A stretch of DNA of 18,124 nt from NCBI GenBank assembly GCA_039187035.1, contig JBCCZS010000043.1, positions 1 through 18,124 on the forward strand. The letters are read 5' to 3'. The notes under the pieces were generated by a model. The model did no database searches, was not told the origin of the DNA, and saw nothing but the letters and a program-made list of their open reading frames with translations. Shown piece by piece: positions 1 through 7,321 of this stretch (positions within the stretch are counted from its first letter, which is position 1; each line of letters opens with the position of its first letter). This DNA is from JAJFFW01 sp039187035. Its GTDB lineage: Bacteria; Pseudomonadota; Alphaproteobacteria; Caulobacterales; Parvularculaceae. The translations under genes were made by a program, and so were the position numbers.

Positions 1-71
1 AGCCAATAGACCATGGCGACGATTTGGAGCCAACGGAGGATCGGCAACTCAGTTACCGCAAGAACTTCCAT
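1..71 (-). CDS. Possible 5' end of a leftward gene, cut by the window edge
   Basis: A minus-strand ATG at 71 opens a frame that stays open to the window edge, giving 23 codons (MEVLAVTELPILRW...). An AGGA sequence lies about 11 bases upstream of the ATG. The regulatory palindrome at 107-122 lies 35 bp upstream, close to the 37-40 bp seen before the DUF1838 and TonB-receptor genes, and that spacing is the main argument for a real start here. The fragment is too short to assign a family. It could be a chance open frame. Confidence 0.3.
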   Translation of the reverse strand, partial: MEVLAVTELPILRWLQIVAMVYW

Positions 72-106
72 GGGTGCGCCGTTCCTGTCGTCATCGTAAC
101 CGCGTC

Positions 107-122
107 AAATGATATACCATTT
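107..122. promoter_or_regulatory. Operator-like palindrome, site 1
   Basis: The sequence AAATGATATACCATTT is an imperfect inverted repeat centred on TATA, in a GC-rich setting. It matches the consensus AAATGRTATAYCATTT shared by four other spacers in this window. It lies downstream of the VOC gene and 35 bp before a possible leftward start at 71, so it probably controls a transcription unit continuing off the left edge. Confidence 0.65.
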
Positions 123-180
123 ACGCGATCGCTCGGCGCGCTTTTTGATCCGCGTCAAAATTTCATGGCGGGCGGCGGGG

Positions 181-810
181 CTACTCTGTTTTTTGCTGTC
201 GCCGCGGATCGGAGAGAACGCGGTTCAGCTCAAGCGTATAGCCGTCGGGGTCGACCAGCATCGACACCATGACCTCGATATCGCCGGCGTCCGAAGGATA
301 GACGCGCCGTTTCGGCTCGCCGACGACGGTTACGTTGTCGACGGCGGCGGCGGCGGGAAACACCGTGTCGAGATTATCCGCATTGAATAGAAGAACGATT
401 TCGCCGGGCGTAAAATCCGCGGCGTCGGGCGGCGCCCGGTCCGCGTCGGTCTGGTCGAGAAACTGCCAAAGCCCCAACATGCCGATAAAGCTGTCATTGG
501 CCTTTAGAAGAACGAGCCGCGAGCGGTTCTCGCCGTCGGCCCCTTCGCGCGTCGACAAACCCGGCGAGGTCAGTTCCTGGTCGTAAGCGACCGTCATGCC
601 GAGCGCGTCGCGGTACAGCGCCAGCGAGTTTTCTATGTCCCGCACGACGAGCGTCGTGCGGCGCAAATTCAACGGGTTCGGTTCGAGCGCCGCATCGGCT
701 TCGGCGACCGGTTTGCGCGCCGCTTCGTCGGCGGCCGCGGCGGGCTTTTCCGCACCGCACGCGACCAACGCCGCCGCGGCGACGCCCATCAGCACTCTGC
801 GATCAATCAC
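181..810 (-). CDS. VOC-family (glyoxalase/dioxygenase-fold) lipoprotein
   Basis: The product is a 209-residue protein with a single vicinal-oxygen-chelate module. The domain begins near residue 49 with LRRTTLVVRDIENSLALYRD, typical of the first beta-alpha-beta unit, and ends with LVDPDGYTLELN (about 185-196), where Glu194 is the expected C-terminal metal ligand. The GTG start at 810 is preceded by AGGAGGG. It overlaps the stop of the upstream CpcT-like gene by 8 bp, so translation is probably coupled. Residues 5-18 form a hydrophobic leader ending in the lipobox LVAC (Cys18), followed by an Ala-rich linker. A VOC enzyme exported as a lipoprotein is unusual, since most are cytoplasmic. The reaction cannot be inferred. 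It is the last gene of a five-gene leftward operon. Confidence 0.85.
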   Translation of the reverse strand: MIDRRVLMGVAAAALVACGAEKPAAAADEAARKPVAEADAALEPNPLNLRRTTLVVRDIENSLALYRDALGMTVAYDQELTSPGLSTREGADGENRSRLVLLKANDSFIGMLGLWQFLDQTDADRAPPDAADFTPGEIVLLFNADNLDTVFPAAAAVDNVTVVGEPKRRVYPSDAGDIEVMVSMLVDPDGYTLELNRVLSDPRRQQKTE

Positions 811-1465
811 CGGCTCCCTCCTTTCGAACAAAAATATAGCCGCCTGACCTGGGGCCCCACACATGGGTTCCCCCATTTGTAAACCCGCGGTCCCAGTTGG
901 CGTAGCGATCGCGCGTCGCGACGCTGATCGACAAGGCGTAATCGGCGTCTTTATACGTATTCGGACATTTCTCCGATTCACTGCGCCAAAAGCCGTCCGC
1001 CACGCGCTCGGCGACGATAGCGCATTCGCTCGGTTCAAGATCGTCGGGCCCGAAATTGGCGAGCGGCGCCGCGTCGCGCCACGCGCCGACGGCCGCATCC
1101 GGTCGCTTCAGTTTGTGCACGGTGCGCCGAACGACGCCCGGCGCCGTTTCCACCGAACGAACGACGCGCGCGAAATACGGACGGTTCTTCATCGCGAGGT
1201 CGACTGCGCCGGGCTGATCGCCGAGATAGGCCTGCTCTTGATAGAGCCACAAACCGTCGTCGCGGTCCGGCCAGATCCGCACGATCTCCGCTTCCGCAAC
1301 GCCGTAGCGGTCGTCGCGCGCCGATTGCGCCGCCGTCGTGAACGAGCCGACCGACAGGTCGGCCAATTCGTCAATATAAGACGCGCCGTCCTCCGCACGC
1401 ACGGCGCACGCCGCGAGCATCGCGAGGGCTGCGACGGCCGCCAATGCGCTGCGCGCTCGCACCAT
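803..1465 (-). CDS. CpcT/CpeT-family (bilin-lyase-fold) lipoprotein, paralogue A
   Basis: The product is 220 residues. It has a signal peptide with lipobox LAAC (Cys20), then a CpcT/CpeT-like calycin domain. Family-like features are GLWLYQEQAYLGD (71-83), PYFARVVRSVE (96-106), paired cysteines at 148 and 167, and a C-terminal block WDRGFTNGGTHVWGPRSGG (191-209). That block closely resembles the DRGF...VWG...GGYIF ending of cyanobacterial CpcT/CpeT. Those proteins attach linear tetrapyrroles to phycobiliproteins, and no phycobiliprotein is present here, so the role is more likely ligand binding or chaperoning at the envelope. The ATG at 1465 has only a weak upstream GGGTGG. The gene lies 61 bp after the deacetylase-like gene, and its TGA overlaps the VOC start. 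The family call is by motif resemblance. Confidence 0.75.
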   Translation of the reverse strand: MVRARSALAAVAALAMLAACAVRAEDGASYIDELADLSVGSFTTAAQSARDDRYGVAEAEIVRIWPDRDDGLWLYQEQAYLGDQPGAVDLAMKNRPYFARVVRSVETAPGVVRRTVHKLKRPDAAVGAWRDAAPLANFGPDDLEPSECAIVAERVADGFWRSESEKCPNTYKDADYALSISVATRDRYANWDRGFTNGGTHVWGPRSGGYIFVRKEGAGD

Positions 1466-1526
1466 TACGACCACCCCGGTAGGCCCCACCTCGGCGGGCG
1501 GTTGCACGGCGACGGTGCGGCCCGCG

Positions 1527-2426
1527 TCATGGCGCGGGAAAGGCGCCCGCAAAGGCGCGCGCGATCTCTTCGCGGGTGGCGACCCAGATATCGTCTCGGC
1601 CTTCAATGTGGCGCAAGAAGCCGTCAAGAGCCGCGATCCGTCCGGGCCGGCCGATTATGCGCAAATGGAGGCCGATCGACATCATGCGCGGCCCCTCGTC
1701 GGCCGCCTCGCGCGCCAGCCAGTCGAACGTGTCCGTCGCATAGTGCAGCCAGTCGCGGGCCGTCAGCGACGGCGCCAACCAGAACTTCATATCGTTGGAG
1801 TCGAGCGCATAGGGCATGATCACCATCGGCTTGACGCCGTCGGCGGTGTCGACCGCATCCCAAAACGGAAAGTCGTCGGAGTAGTCGTCCATATGATAGA
1901 GATAGCCCTCCTCGGCGAGAAGGCGGCGCGTACTATCCGTATGCAAATAACGAGACAACCAGCCGACAGGGCGCCGACCGACGGTTTTCTCCATCGACGT
2001 CCACCCTTTTCGGATGAAGTCGCGTTCTTTCGCTTCATCCATCCAGAACTGGTGCGCCCAACGCCACCCGTGGCAACACGCTTCGTCGCCGCGGGCGGCG
2101 ATCGCCTCGGCGATTTGGGGCGCCCGTTCCAAAGCGAGGCCCGCCGCCGTCCAGGTGGCGCGCACGCCATAGGCGTCGAGAAGCCTTAAGACGCGCGGAA
2201 ACCCGGCGTGGATCCCATACTGATAATTCGACTCGTTGCCGTGCATGCGCATCGGGCGCTTCGGCACGGCGGAAAGCTCGTCGACCGGCTCGGGACCTTT
2301 GTCCCCGTCGCGGATATTTTGCTCGGCGCCTTCTTCGACGTTGACGACGATGGACAGCGCGAGTTTCGCCCCGTTCGGCCAGGCGAAATCGCGCCGCGCG
2401 TCGACAGGGATGCGCATTTCAGACAT
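1527..2426 (-). CDS. PuuE-type polysaccharide deacetylase family protein (allantoinase/cyclic-amide hydrolase-like)
   Basis: The product is 299 residues and lacks a signal peptide, so it is probably cytoplasmic. It follows the PuuE (metal-independent allantoinase) layout closely: LSIVVNVEEGAEQN (24-37), NYQYGIHAGFPRVLRLLDAY (67-86), CCHGWRW (117-123), RRPVGW (151-156), MPYALDSNDMKF (204-215) and MMSIGLHLRIIGRPGR (248-263). Known relatives open cyclic amides such as allantoin or cyclic imides, or deacetylate glycans. The motif pattern fits the former group better. Start choice is uncertain: ATG at 2426 begins MSEMRIPVD, as expected for the family, while an in-frame GTG at 2474 would add 16 basic residues. 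It is the third gene of the leftward operon, after the SDR gene. Confidence 0.85.
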   Translation of the reverse strand: MSEMRIPVDARRDFAWPNGAKLALSIVVNVEEGAEQNIRDGDKGPEPVDELSAVPKRPMRMHGNESNYQYGIHAGFPRVLRLLDAYGVRATWTAAGLALERAPQIAEAIAARGDEACCHGWRWAHQFWMDEAKERDFIRKGWTSMEKTVGRRPVGWLSRYLHTDSTRRLLAEEGYLYHMDDYSDDFPFWDAVDTADGVKPMVIMPYALDSNDMKFWLAPSLTARDWLHYATDTFDWLAREAADEGPRMMSIGLHLRIIGRPGRIAALDGFLRHIEGRDDIWVATREEIARAFAGAFPAP

Positions 2427-2489
2427 CGCCGCATCCGCCCGCACAGGCGGTCGGCGACGCGACGCACGTGACACGACACCCCGCGCCCA

Positions 2490-3329
2490 TCAGTGCGGTT
2501 CCTCCCCGCCGGAAACGTTCATGCTTTCCCCGGTGATGTATTGTCCGTCGTCCGAGCATAAAAACGCGACGGCGCCGGCGGTGTCCTCCGGCAAGCCCGG
2601 GCGGCGCATGGGAATGCGGTTCTTCATAGCCTCAAGATACGCCTCGACCGACGCCGCGCCCACGACTTTCGCAAAATACTCGTTTTGCCACGCGCCGAGG
2701 CCGGTGGTCACGTGATTGGGGCAGACATTGTTGACGGTGATTGCATGCGGCCCGAGCTCGATCGACGCGGAGCGCACGAGGCCGACAAGGCCGTGCTTGG
2801 ACGACGTGTAAGCCTGCGCATGGGGAAAACCGGACTTCGCCGCCTGGCTCGCGACGTTGATAATGCGCCCGCCGCGGCCTTGGTCGAGCATGACGCGCGC
2901 CGCCGCTTTGAGGCCGAAAAACGCGCCGGTCAGATTGACGTCGATGACCGACCGCCAATCGTCCTCACTCACCTCCATTAGCGGCTTCATGATGTACCCG
3001 ATGCCGGCGTTGTTCACCCAGATGTCGAGCGCGCCGTGCGCCTCGACGGCGTGGGCGGCGAGGGCCTCCATGTCGCCGAGAGCGCGCACGTCGGCGACAA
3101 ATGTAGAGACCGCGCCGGACCCGGCGGCGCGCACCGCCTCGGCGACCGCCTCCATTTCCGCGCTGGCGCCGATGTGGTCGGCACCCGTCGCCGCGTCGCG
3201 CGGTTCGCCGATGTCGGAAATCACGACGGCGGCGCCTTCGCGCGCAAGCCGCAGGGCGATCCCCTCGCCGAGGCCTTTTTTGCGGCCCGAGCCCGTGATG
3301 ACGGCGGTTTTGCCCGTGAAACGCGCCAC
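2490..3329 (-). CDS. Classical short-chain dehydrogenase/reductase
   Basis: The product is a 279-residue NAD(P)-dependent oxidoreductase with a complete classical SDR set. The nucleotide-binding loop TGSGRKKGLGEG is at 12-23, with Asp39 after beta-2 suggesting NAD preference. NNAG lies at 106-109. The catalytic Ser161 (INVAS), Tyr174 and Lys178 (YTSSK) follow. The C-terminus FLCSDDGQYITGESMNVSGG is also typical. The start is GTG at 3329, four bases after the HapK-like stop codon begins, with AAGG about 12 bases upstream. The protein is probably cytoplasmic. The substrate, an alcohol, ketone or hydroxy acid, cannot be told from sequence. The tight spacing puts it in the same mRNA as the HapK-like gene. 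Confidence 0.93.
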   Translation of the reverse strand: MARFTGKTAVITGSGRKKGLGEGIALRLAREGAAVVISDIGEPRDAATGADHIGASAEMEAVAEAVRAAGSGAVSTFVADVRALGDMEALAAHAVEAHGALDIWVNNAGIGYIMKPLMEVSEDDWRSVIDVNLTGAFFGLKAAARVMLDQGRGGRIINVASQAAKSGFPHAQAYTSSKHGLVGLVRSASIELGPHAITVNNVCPNHVTTGLGAWQNEYFAKVVGAASVEAYLEAMKNRIPMRRPGLPEDTAGAVAFLCSDDGQYITGESMNVSGGEEPH

Positions 3330-3332
3330 CGC

Positions 3333-3647
3333 TTAGCCGACCTTGTCGGTCATGATGAAGGACAAATCGTCGACTTGCCCCTGAAACTCGGCGGCGACCT
3401 TTTGCATGGTCTCGCTCGCGACGTCCTTGCCGAAGCCGTCCATGTCGTCGACGTCGATGATCTCGATATACTCATAGGGCGGCGCGTCTTCCGAACCGAG
3501 GAGACCCGTTGCGCGGAAGACTTCGAAACGGGCGATCGAGCCGAGCCCGTTGACGGTCGGAATATCCACCGTCTTCGCCCATTTTTCGTAGTCGTCGACC
3601 GTGACGCCAGGTTTGAGGTTAAAAAGCGCGATGATCCGAACGGTCAC
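3333..3647 (-). CDS. HapK/RedY-like small alpha/beta protein
   Basis: This is a 104-residue protein of the size and pattern of the REDY-like/HapK family: MTVRIIALFNLKPGVTVDDY (1-20), then VNGLGSIARFEVFRATGLLG (32-51) and YIEIIDVDDMDGFG (60-73). The family is named after genes in prodigiosin clusters (HapK in Hahella, RedY in Streptomyces) and has a dimeric ferredoxin-like fold. Its biochemical role is poorly defined. It starts with GTG at 3647 behind a strong AGGGAG and is the promoter-proximal gene of the leftward operon, 102 bp from the palindrome at 3750-3765. The family assignment is from memory of the conserved pattern, without a profile search. Confidence 0.72.
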   Translation of the reverse strand: MTVRIIALFNLKPGVTVDDYEKWAKTVDIPTVNGLGSIARFEVFRATGLLGSEDAPPYEYIEIIDVDDMDGFGKDVASETMQKVAAEFQGQVDDLSFIMTDKVG

Positions 3648-3749
3648 GGGCGGTCTCCCTATCCTCGGAACGGTCGAAAACGCCCGCCCCGCGCCTGCGG
3701 CTTCCTGTCGGTCGTCTGGTATTGATCTGGCTCAAACGCGACCGATGTG

Positions 3750-3765
3750 AAATGGTATACCAATT
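3750..3765. promoter_or_regulatory. Operator-like palindrome, site 2 (divergent promoter)
   Basis: The sequence AAATGGTATACCAATT has a perfect ten-base core, TGGTATACCA, and fits AAATGRTATAYCATTT with one mismatch. It sits almost centrally between the divergent HapK-like gene (102 bp) and methyltransferase gene (97 bp), so it could control both. The TGGTATACCA core resembles operators of GntR/FadR-type regulators such as UxuR/ExuR. No regulator gene is present in the window. Confidence 0.72.
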
Positions 3766-3862
3766 AAAAACGCCGCCGCATGCAAGCCGGCGGGGTGTAA
3801 ATCGTGCCTTGGTCTTTATGCGTGCGTCGCGGACGAACGCCCCGTCGATAGGGAGATAACCG

Positions 3863-5131
3863 ATGTCGCCAGCTGACGGCGGCCGTCCCGCCGGAACGGC
3901 GCCCCAAGAACCCCGCGCCTATGACGGTCCGCCCGATTACCGGGTCGTGGGGCGCCACGGCGTGTTCCCGGAGACGAGCCACGACGAGATCGCCCGCTTC
4001 AACTTTCTCGCGCATATGAATCGGCACCTGGCCACGAAGGTGATGCCGGGCGTCAAAGACGCGTATGACGCGCGCGTGGAGCCGGCCTTCGCCAAAGCGG
4101 AGGGGCGCGCGTTCGCTAATCGCCACGAGGTGCGCAAGGCGCTCTTGAAAGACCCGATGTTCCAATGGTGGTCGGCGCTGCGCCGCGCGACGATGGAGCA
4201 ACGCCAACAAGCGGGCCGTTGGGTGACGCTGCGCCAGGCCGACGATCTCAACGCCCGCATCGGCGCGCTGACCGAGGGCGATCGGCGTCTGGCGCTCGAC
4301 CCGTCTCTCGATATGCCGCGGTACGTCAGCGCCGTCGATCATCACTGCATGCCCGGCAGTTACCATACGGAGCTTACAAAGGGCGATGCGACCGGCGCGG
4401 CGAACTACGACATCGGCCTTTTCGCAACGACCGGCGGCATGCTCGGCCGCTTCAACGACGGCGGCGGCGTCGCCGTCGCGCGCTGGGTTAAGAAGAACCT
4501 GCCGGACTTTGAACCCAAACGCATTCTCGATATCGGATGCGGGCTCGGCCACAACGTCTTACCGATCGCCGCGGCCTATCCCGATGCGGAGGTGATCGCG
4601 GTCGACGTCGGCGCCCCGATGCTGCGCTACGGCCTGGCGCGCGCCAAGACGCTCGGCGTCGACAATGTCGCGTTCGTGCAAGGAGACGTCTCAAAGCTAA
4701 GCGCGTACGCCGACGAGAGTTTCGACTGGATCCAATCGACCATGTTCCTGCACGAGACGAGCTACACGTCGATGCAAGCGATCTTCAAAGAGACGCAACG
4801 GCTTTTAAAGCCGGGCGGCGTCGTCCTCCACGTTGAACAACCCCAGTATACGGATGATATGCTGTTGTTCGAGCAAGCGATGCGCGACTGGGACGCGTTC
4901 TACAACAACGAGCCCTTCTGGACGAAGATGCATGAGATCGATCTTGACGCATTTATGAAGGCGGCGGGCTTTGACGGCGAGGCGTTGATCCACGGCGGCG
5001 TCGCGGCCGTCGTCGACCCCGAGGTGTTCCCGGAAGCGGCCGGAGACGACGAGCAAGAAGATTACGGCCGCAAGGCCGCTTGGCACGTCGTCGGCGCGCG
5101 CAAAGGCGCCGCACAGGCGGCCGCGCAATGA
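3863..5131 (+). CDS. SAM-dependent class I methyltransferase with long N-terminal region
   Basis: The product is 422 residues, with no signal peptide. The C-terminal half is a Rossmann methyltransferase. Motif I ILDIGCGLGHN is at 221-231, the acidic residue binding the SAM ribose is Asp248 (VIAVDVG), GDVSKL is at 274-279, FDWIQSTMFLHET at 287-299, and LLKPGGVVLHVEQP at 314-327. About 200 N-terminal residues, including a Trp/Arg-rich stretch near 100-125, match no domain I recognise and may recognise the substrate. The ATG at 3863 follows GGGAG. It is the first gene of a rightward operon, downstream of palindrome site 2, and its TGA overlaps the next start (ATGA). The methyl acceptor, whether N, O or C, is unknown. 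Confidence 0.9.
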   Translation: MSPADGGRPAGTAPQEPRAYDGPPDYRVVGRHGVFPETSHDEIARFNFLAHMNRHLATKVMPGVKDAYDARVEPAFAKAEGRAFANRHEVRKALLKDPMFQWWSALRRATMEQRQQAGRWVTLRQADDLNARIGALTEGDRRLALDPSLDMPRYVSAVDHHCMPGSYHTELTKGDATGAANYDIGLFATTGGMLGRFNDGGGVAVARWVKKNLPDFEPKRILDIGCGLGHNVLPIAAAYPDAEVIAVDVGAPMLRYGLARAKTLGVDNVAFVQGDVSKLSAYADESFDWIQSTMFLHETSYTSMQAIFKETQRLLKPGGVVLHVEQPQYTDDMLLFEQAMRDWDAFYNNEPFWTKMHEIDLDAFMKAAGFDGEALIHGGVAAVVDPEVFPEAAGDDEQEDYGRKAAWHVVGARKGAAQAAAQ

Positions 5132-5484
5132 CGTCGCTCGATCCGCTCGCGCTCGCCGGCGCCAAGGCGAAGGGAAAACGGCCGTTTTTCCTGGAGAACC
5201 CCGACGTCGAGCGGCTCATGACGATCGTCATGGCCGTCGCGCAAGAACTGGCGGTCGTGCGCGAACGTCTGGATACGGTCGAACGCCTGCTCGACGAGAA
5301 GGGAACGATATCCCGCGCCGACATCGAGGCGTTCAGCCCCGACAAAGCCGCCGCCGACGAGCGCGGCGCATGGATGCAGGAATATCTCGCCCGCGTCCTC
5401 CGCGTCCTCCAGCAGGACCGCGAAGCGCTGCAGGCCGGCGACCAGTATTCCGAAGAGATCGCCGAAGAGCTCGCAAAATCGTAG
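5128..5484 (+). CDS. Small coiled-coil protein coupled to the methyltransferase
   Basis: The product is a 118-residue acidic, soluble-looking protein that I do not assign to a characterised family. Residues about 24-60 (ENPDVERLMTIVMAVAQELA and onward) and 80-112 are heptad-rich and probably form helices or coiled coil. The ATG overlaps the methyltransferase stop in an ATGA, and there is little Shine-Dalgarno sequence, so translation is likely reinitiated from the upstream gene. Such coupling often indicates equal production of two partners. A role as an accessory or oligomerisation subunit of the methyltransferase is an inference from position only. Confidence 0.75.
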   Translation: MTSLDPLALAGAKAKGKRPFFLENPDVERLMTIVMAVAQELAVVRERLDTVERLLDEKGTISRADIEAFSPDKAAADERGAWMQEYLARVLRVLQQDREALQAGDQYSEEIAEELAKS

Positions 5485-5510
5485 CGCCTACGGACGAAAT
5501 AGGAACGACT

Positions 5511-6137
5511 ATGCGCGGACGCGTCGGCCTCGCCGGAATTTTTGCAAGCGTAGCGGCCGTGTGGGCGAGCGCGGTCGCCTCGGACGCTGAGACGTTGGAA
5601 CGGTTCGCGGACTTGATGACCGACACGTTCGCAACGGCGCCGGACGATCCGGACAATAATTTCGTCGATCGGCGCGTGCGGGTCGCGTCCGCAGCGCTCC
5701 CCGGCGTGTGGCTCTACTATCAACTTAACACGGGCCCGGAACGCAAACTCTATCGCCAACGCGTTATCGAACTTGCGCGCGCCGACGACGGCGCGATCGT
5801 TCAGACGACGTACGAATTGAAAGCGCCGGAGACGTACGTCGACGGCTGGGACCGGCCGGCCGCATTGAACGCGTTGACGCCGGACGATCTCGAACCGTTT
5901 GCAAACCAAGGCTGCGCCCAGGTTTGGCGGCTGACGACGGAAGGCGCATGGCGCGGCCGCGTCGACCCGGCGACATGCCGGATCTTCTCGCAACGTCGCG
6001 GCGAAGAGATCGCCATCGAAGCCGAAGCGATCCTCGACGACGAAACCTATCGCCAGACCGAACGGGGCTTTGACGCGTCCGGCGCGAAACTCTTCGGGTC
6101 GGAGCCCGGCGACTTCATCGTTCTTTACCGACAGTAA
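5511..6137 (+). CDS. CpcT/CpeT-like secreted protein, paralogue B
   Basis: The product is 208 residues. Residues 1-23 are a Sec-type leader, with likely cleavage after AVA. The mature part follows the same plan as the two other CpcT/CpeT-like proteins in this window: an N-terminal helix (LERFADLMTDTF), VWLYYQLNTGPERKLYRQRV (66-85), a cysteine pair at 135 and 156 (GCAQVW...CRIFSQRRGEE), and a C-terminal TERGFDASGAKLFG block (183-196). It shares most with paralogue A in the LxxLTPDDLEP region. Bilin attachment is not implied, and periplasmic ligand binding is the cautious reading. The ATG at 5511 is preceded by AGGAACG, 26 bp after the coiled-coil gene. Confidence 0.72.
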   Translation: MRGRVGLAGIFASVAAVWASAVASDAETLERFADLMTDTFATAPDDPDNNFVDRRVRVASAALPGVWLYYQLNTGPERKLYRQRVIELARADDGAIVQTTYELKAPETYVDGWDRPAALNALTPDDLEPFANQGCAQVWRLTTEGAWRGRVDPATCRIFSQRRGEEIAIEAEAILDDETYRQTERGFDASGAKLFGSEPGDFIVLYRQ

Positions 6138-6156
6138 TCCGACGGCGGGGGAACTC

Positions 6157-7314
6157 ATGGCCGACCAAAACGACATCGACCGCCGCCGGCTCTTCCAGGC
6201 CGCGGCGCTTCTCAGCGTCGCCGGCGCGGCGCCGACCGCAGCCCGGGCGGCGGACCCGGACGCCAAGGACGGCGGGGCCGGCGTATCGCCCAACGGCGAC
6301 TACGAGACAATCGATCTCGCCAAACCGGTCGTGCGCCTCGGCGTCGTCCAATCAAGGGTGCGCGGCGTTGAAACGTCGAGCGCCGGCGCGTTGCGGCGCA
6401 CGCGCGGCGACAATCTGCGCCACATGCTCGACCTGATCGACGCCAGCCAGGGATGGGGCGGCCGGAAAGACATCCTCTTCTTTCACGAATTCCCCATCAC
6501 CGGCTACCGCGCCGTCTGGGGACGGAAAGACACGCTGAAAGCCGCGATCGAGATCCCTGGCGAGGAAACCGAAGCGGTCGGTAAAAAAGCGAAGGAACAC
6601 GGCTGCTACATCGTTTTCGGCAGTTACGCGCGGGACGCCGATTGGCCCGACCACGTCCTGTCGATCACAAGCGTCATCGGGCCGGACGGCGCCGTCCTCG
6701 ACAAGCATTGGAAGGCGCGCAACATCAAGGGCGTCTTCGGGCCCGGGTTCGAGCTCTTCACAACGACGATTTACGACGTCCTCGACCGCTATATCGAGCT
6801 TTACGGGCTCGACCACGTGATGCCGGTCACGCGCACGCCGGTCGGCAACATCGTGACGAGTTCGGTCCAGCGCGAGCCGGAGCTCTTCCGGGCGTTCGCG
6901 ATGAAAGGCGGCGAGATCTTTTTGCGCACCGCGACCGGCGGTTTTACGCCGACGGACATTCAGGCGACGTCGCTTTACAACAGCGTCTACACCGCGATCG
7001 TCAACAATGCGGTGTCCCCGGACAATCCCGGATTTTTACCCGACAATGGCGGCGCGGGCGGATCGGCCGTGTACGGGCCCGACGGCAAGATGATGGCCGA
7101 GGCCAATTCTGAGCACGAGACGATCGTCAACGCGACGCTGCCGATGGCCGACTATCGCCGCCGCCACAAGATCCCGTACGTCCACATGGACCTTTACCGG
7201 CCCATATTCGACGCGTATCGAAACCGGTTTCCGCCGAACCTTTTTGCCGATTATCTCCCGACCGACACGCGCGACGCGGCGCGCTATCTCGCCGACAAAG
7301 GCATCTGGAAGTAG
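6157..7314 (+). CDS. Tat-exported nitrilase-superfamily amidase homologue with Cys-to-Ser change
   Basis: The product is 385 residues. The leader contains the twin-arginine stretch DRRRLFQAAALLSVAGAAP followed by AARA|ADP, implying folded export to the periplasm. The carbon-nitrogen hydrolase domain (about 58-350) resembles aliphatic amidase: FFHEFPITGY (Glu111), IPGEETE (133-139), LDKHWK (Lys186), PELFRAFAMKGGEIFLRTAT (241-260). The segment that normally carries the nucleophile reads GNIVTSSVQREPE, so Ser235 stands where the family has Cys. The second conserved Glu of amidases also appears missing. It may be a non-hydrolytic binder, a serine variant, or an enzyme with altered chemistry. The ATG at 6157 follows GGGGGAA. 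It is the last gene of its operon. Confidence 0.88.
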   Translation: MADQNDIDRRRLFQAAALLSVAGAAPTAARAADPDAKDGGAGVSPNGDYETIDLAKPVVRLGVVQSRVRGVETSSAGALRRTRGDNLRHMLDLIDASQGWGGRKDILFFHEFPITGYRAVWGRKDTLKAAIEIPGEETEAVGKKAKEHGCYIVFGSYARDADWPDHVLSITSVIGPDGAVLDKHWKARNIKGVFGPGFELFTTTIYDVLDRYIELYGLDHVMPVTRTPVGNIVTSSVQREPELFRAFAMKGGEIFLRTATGGFTPTDIQATSLYNSVYTAIVNNAVSPDNPGFLPDNGGAGGSAVYGPDGKMMAEANSEHETIVNATLPMADYRRRHKIPYVHMDLYRPIFDAYRNRFPPNLFADYLPTDTRDAARYLADKGIWK

Positions 7315-7321
7315 CGCCGCG

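Noticed and set aside
811..1098. N-terminal extension of the VOC protein
   Set aside because: The frame is open upstream, but the GTG at 810 has AGGAGGG and gives a clean lipoprotein leader. The extension overlaps the CpcT-like gene.
863..1819. 318-codon plus-strand open frame
   Set aside because: It is antisense to the CpcT-like and PuuE-like genes and extremely Arg-rich. There is no plausible ribosome binding site.
3750..3765. Firm assignment of the palindrome to a named GntR regulator
   Set aside because: The core resembles UxuR/ExuR-type operators, but other copies read TGATATATCA and no regulator gene is visible, so only a family-level suggestion is justified.
4953..6293. 446-codon minus-strand open frame
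   Set aside because: It runs antisense across four plus-strand genes that have ribosome binding sites, motifs and tight operon spacing. Its translation is Arg-rich and low complexity, as expected of a GC-rich shadow frame.
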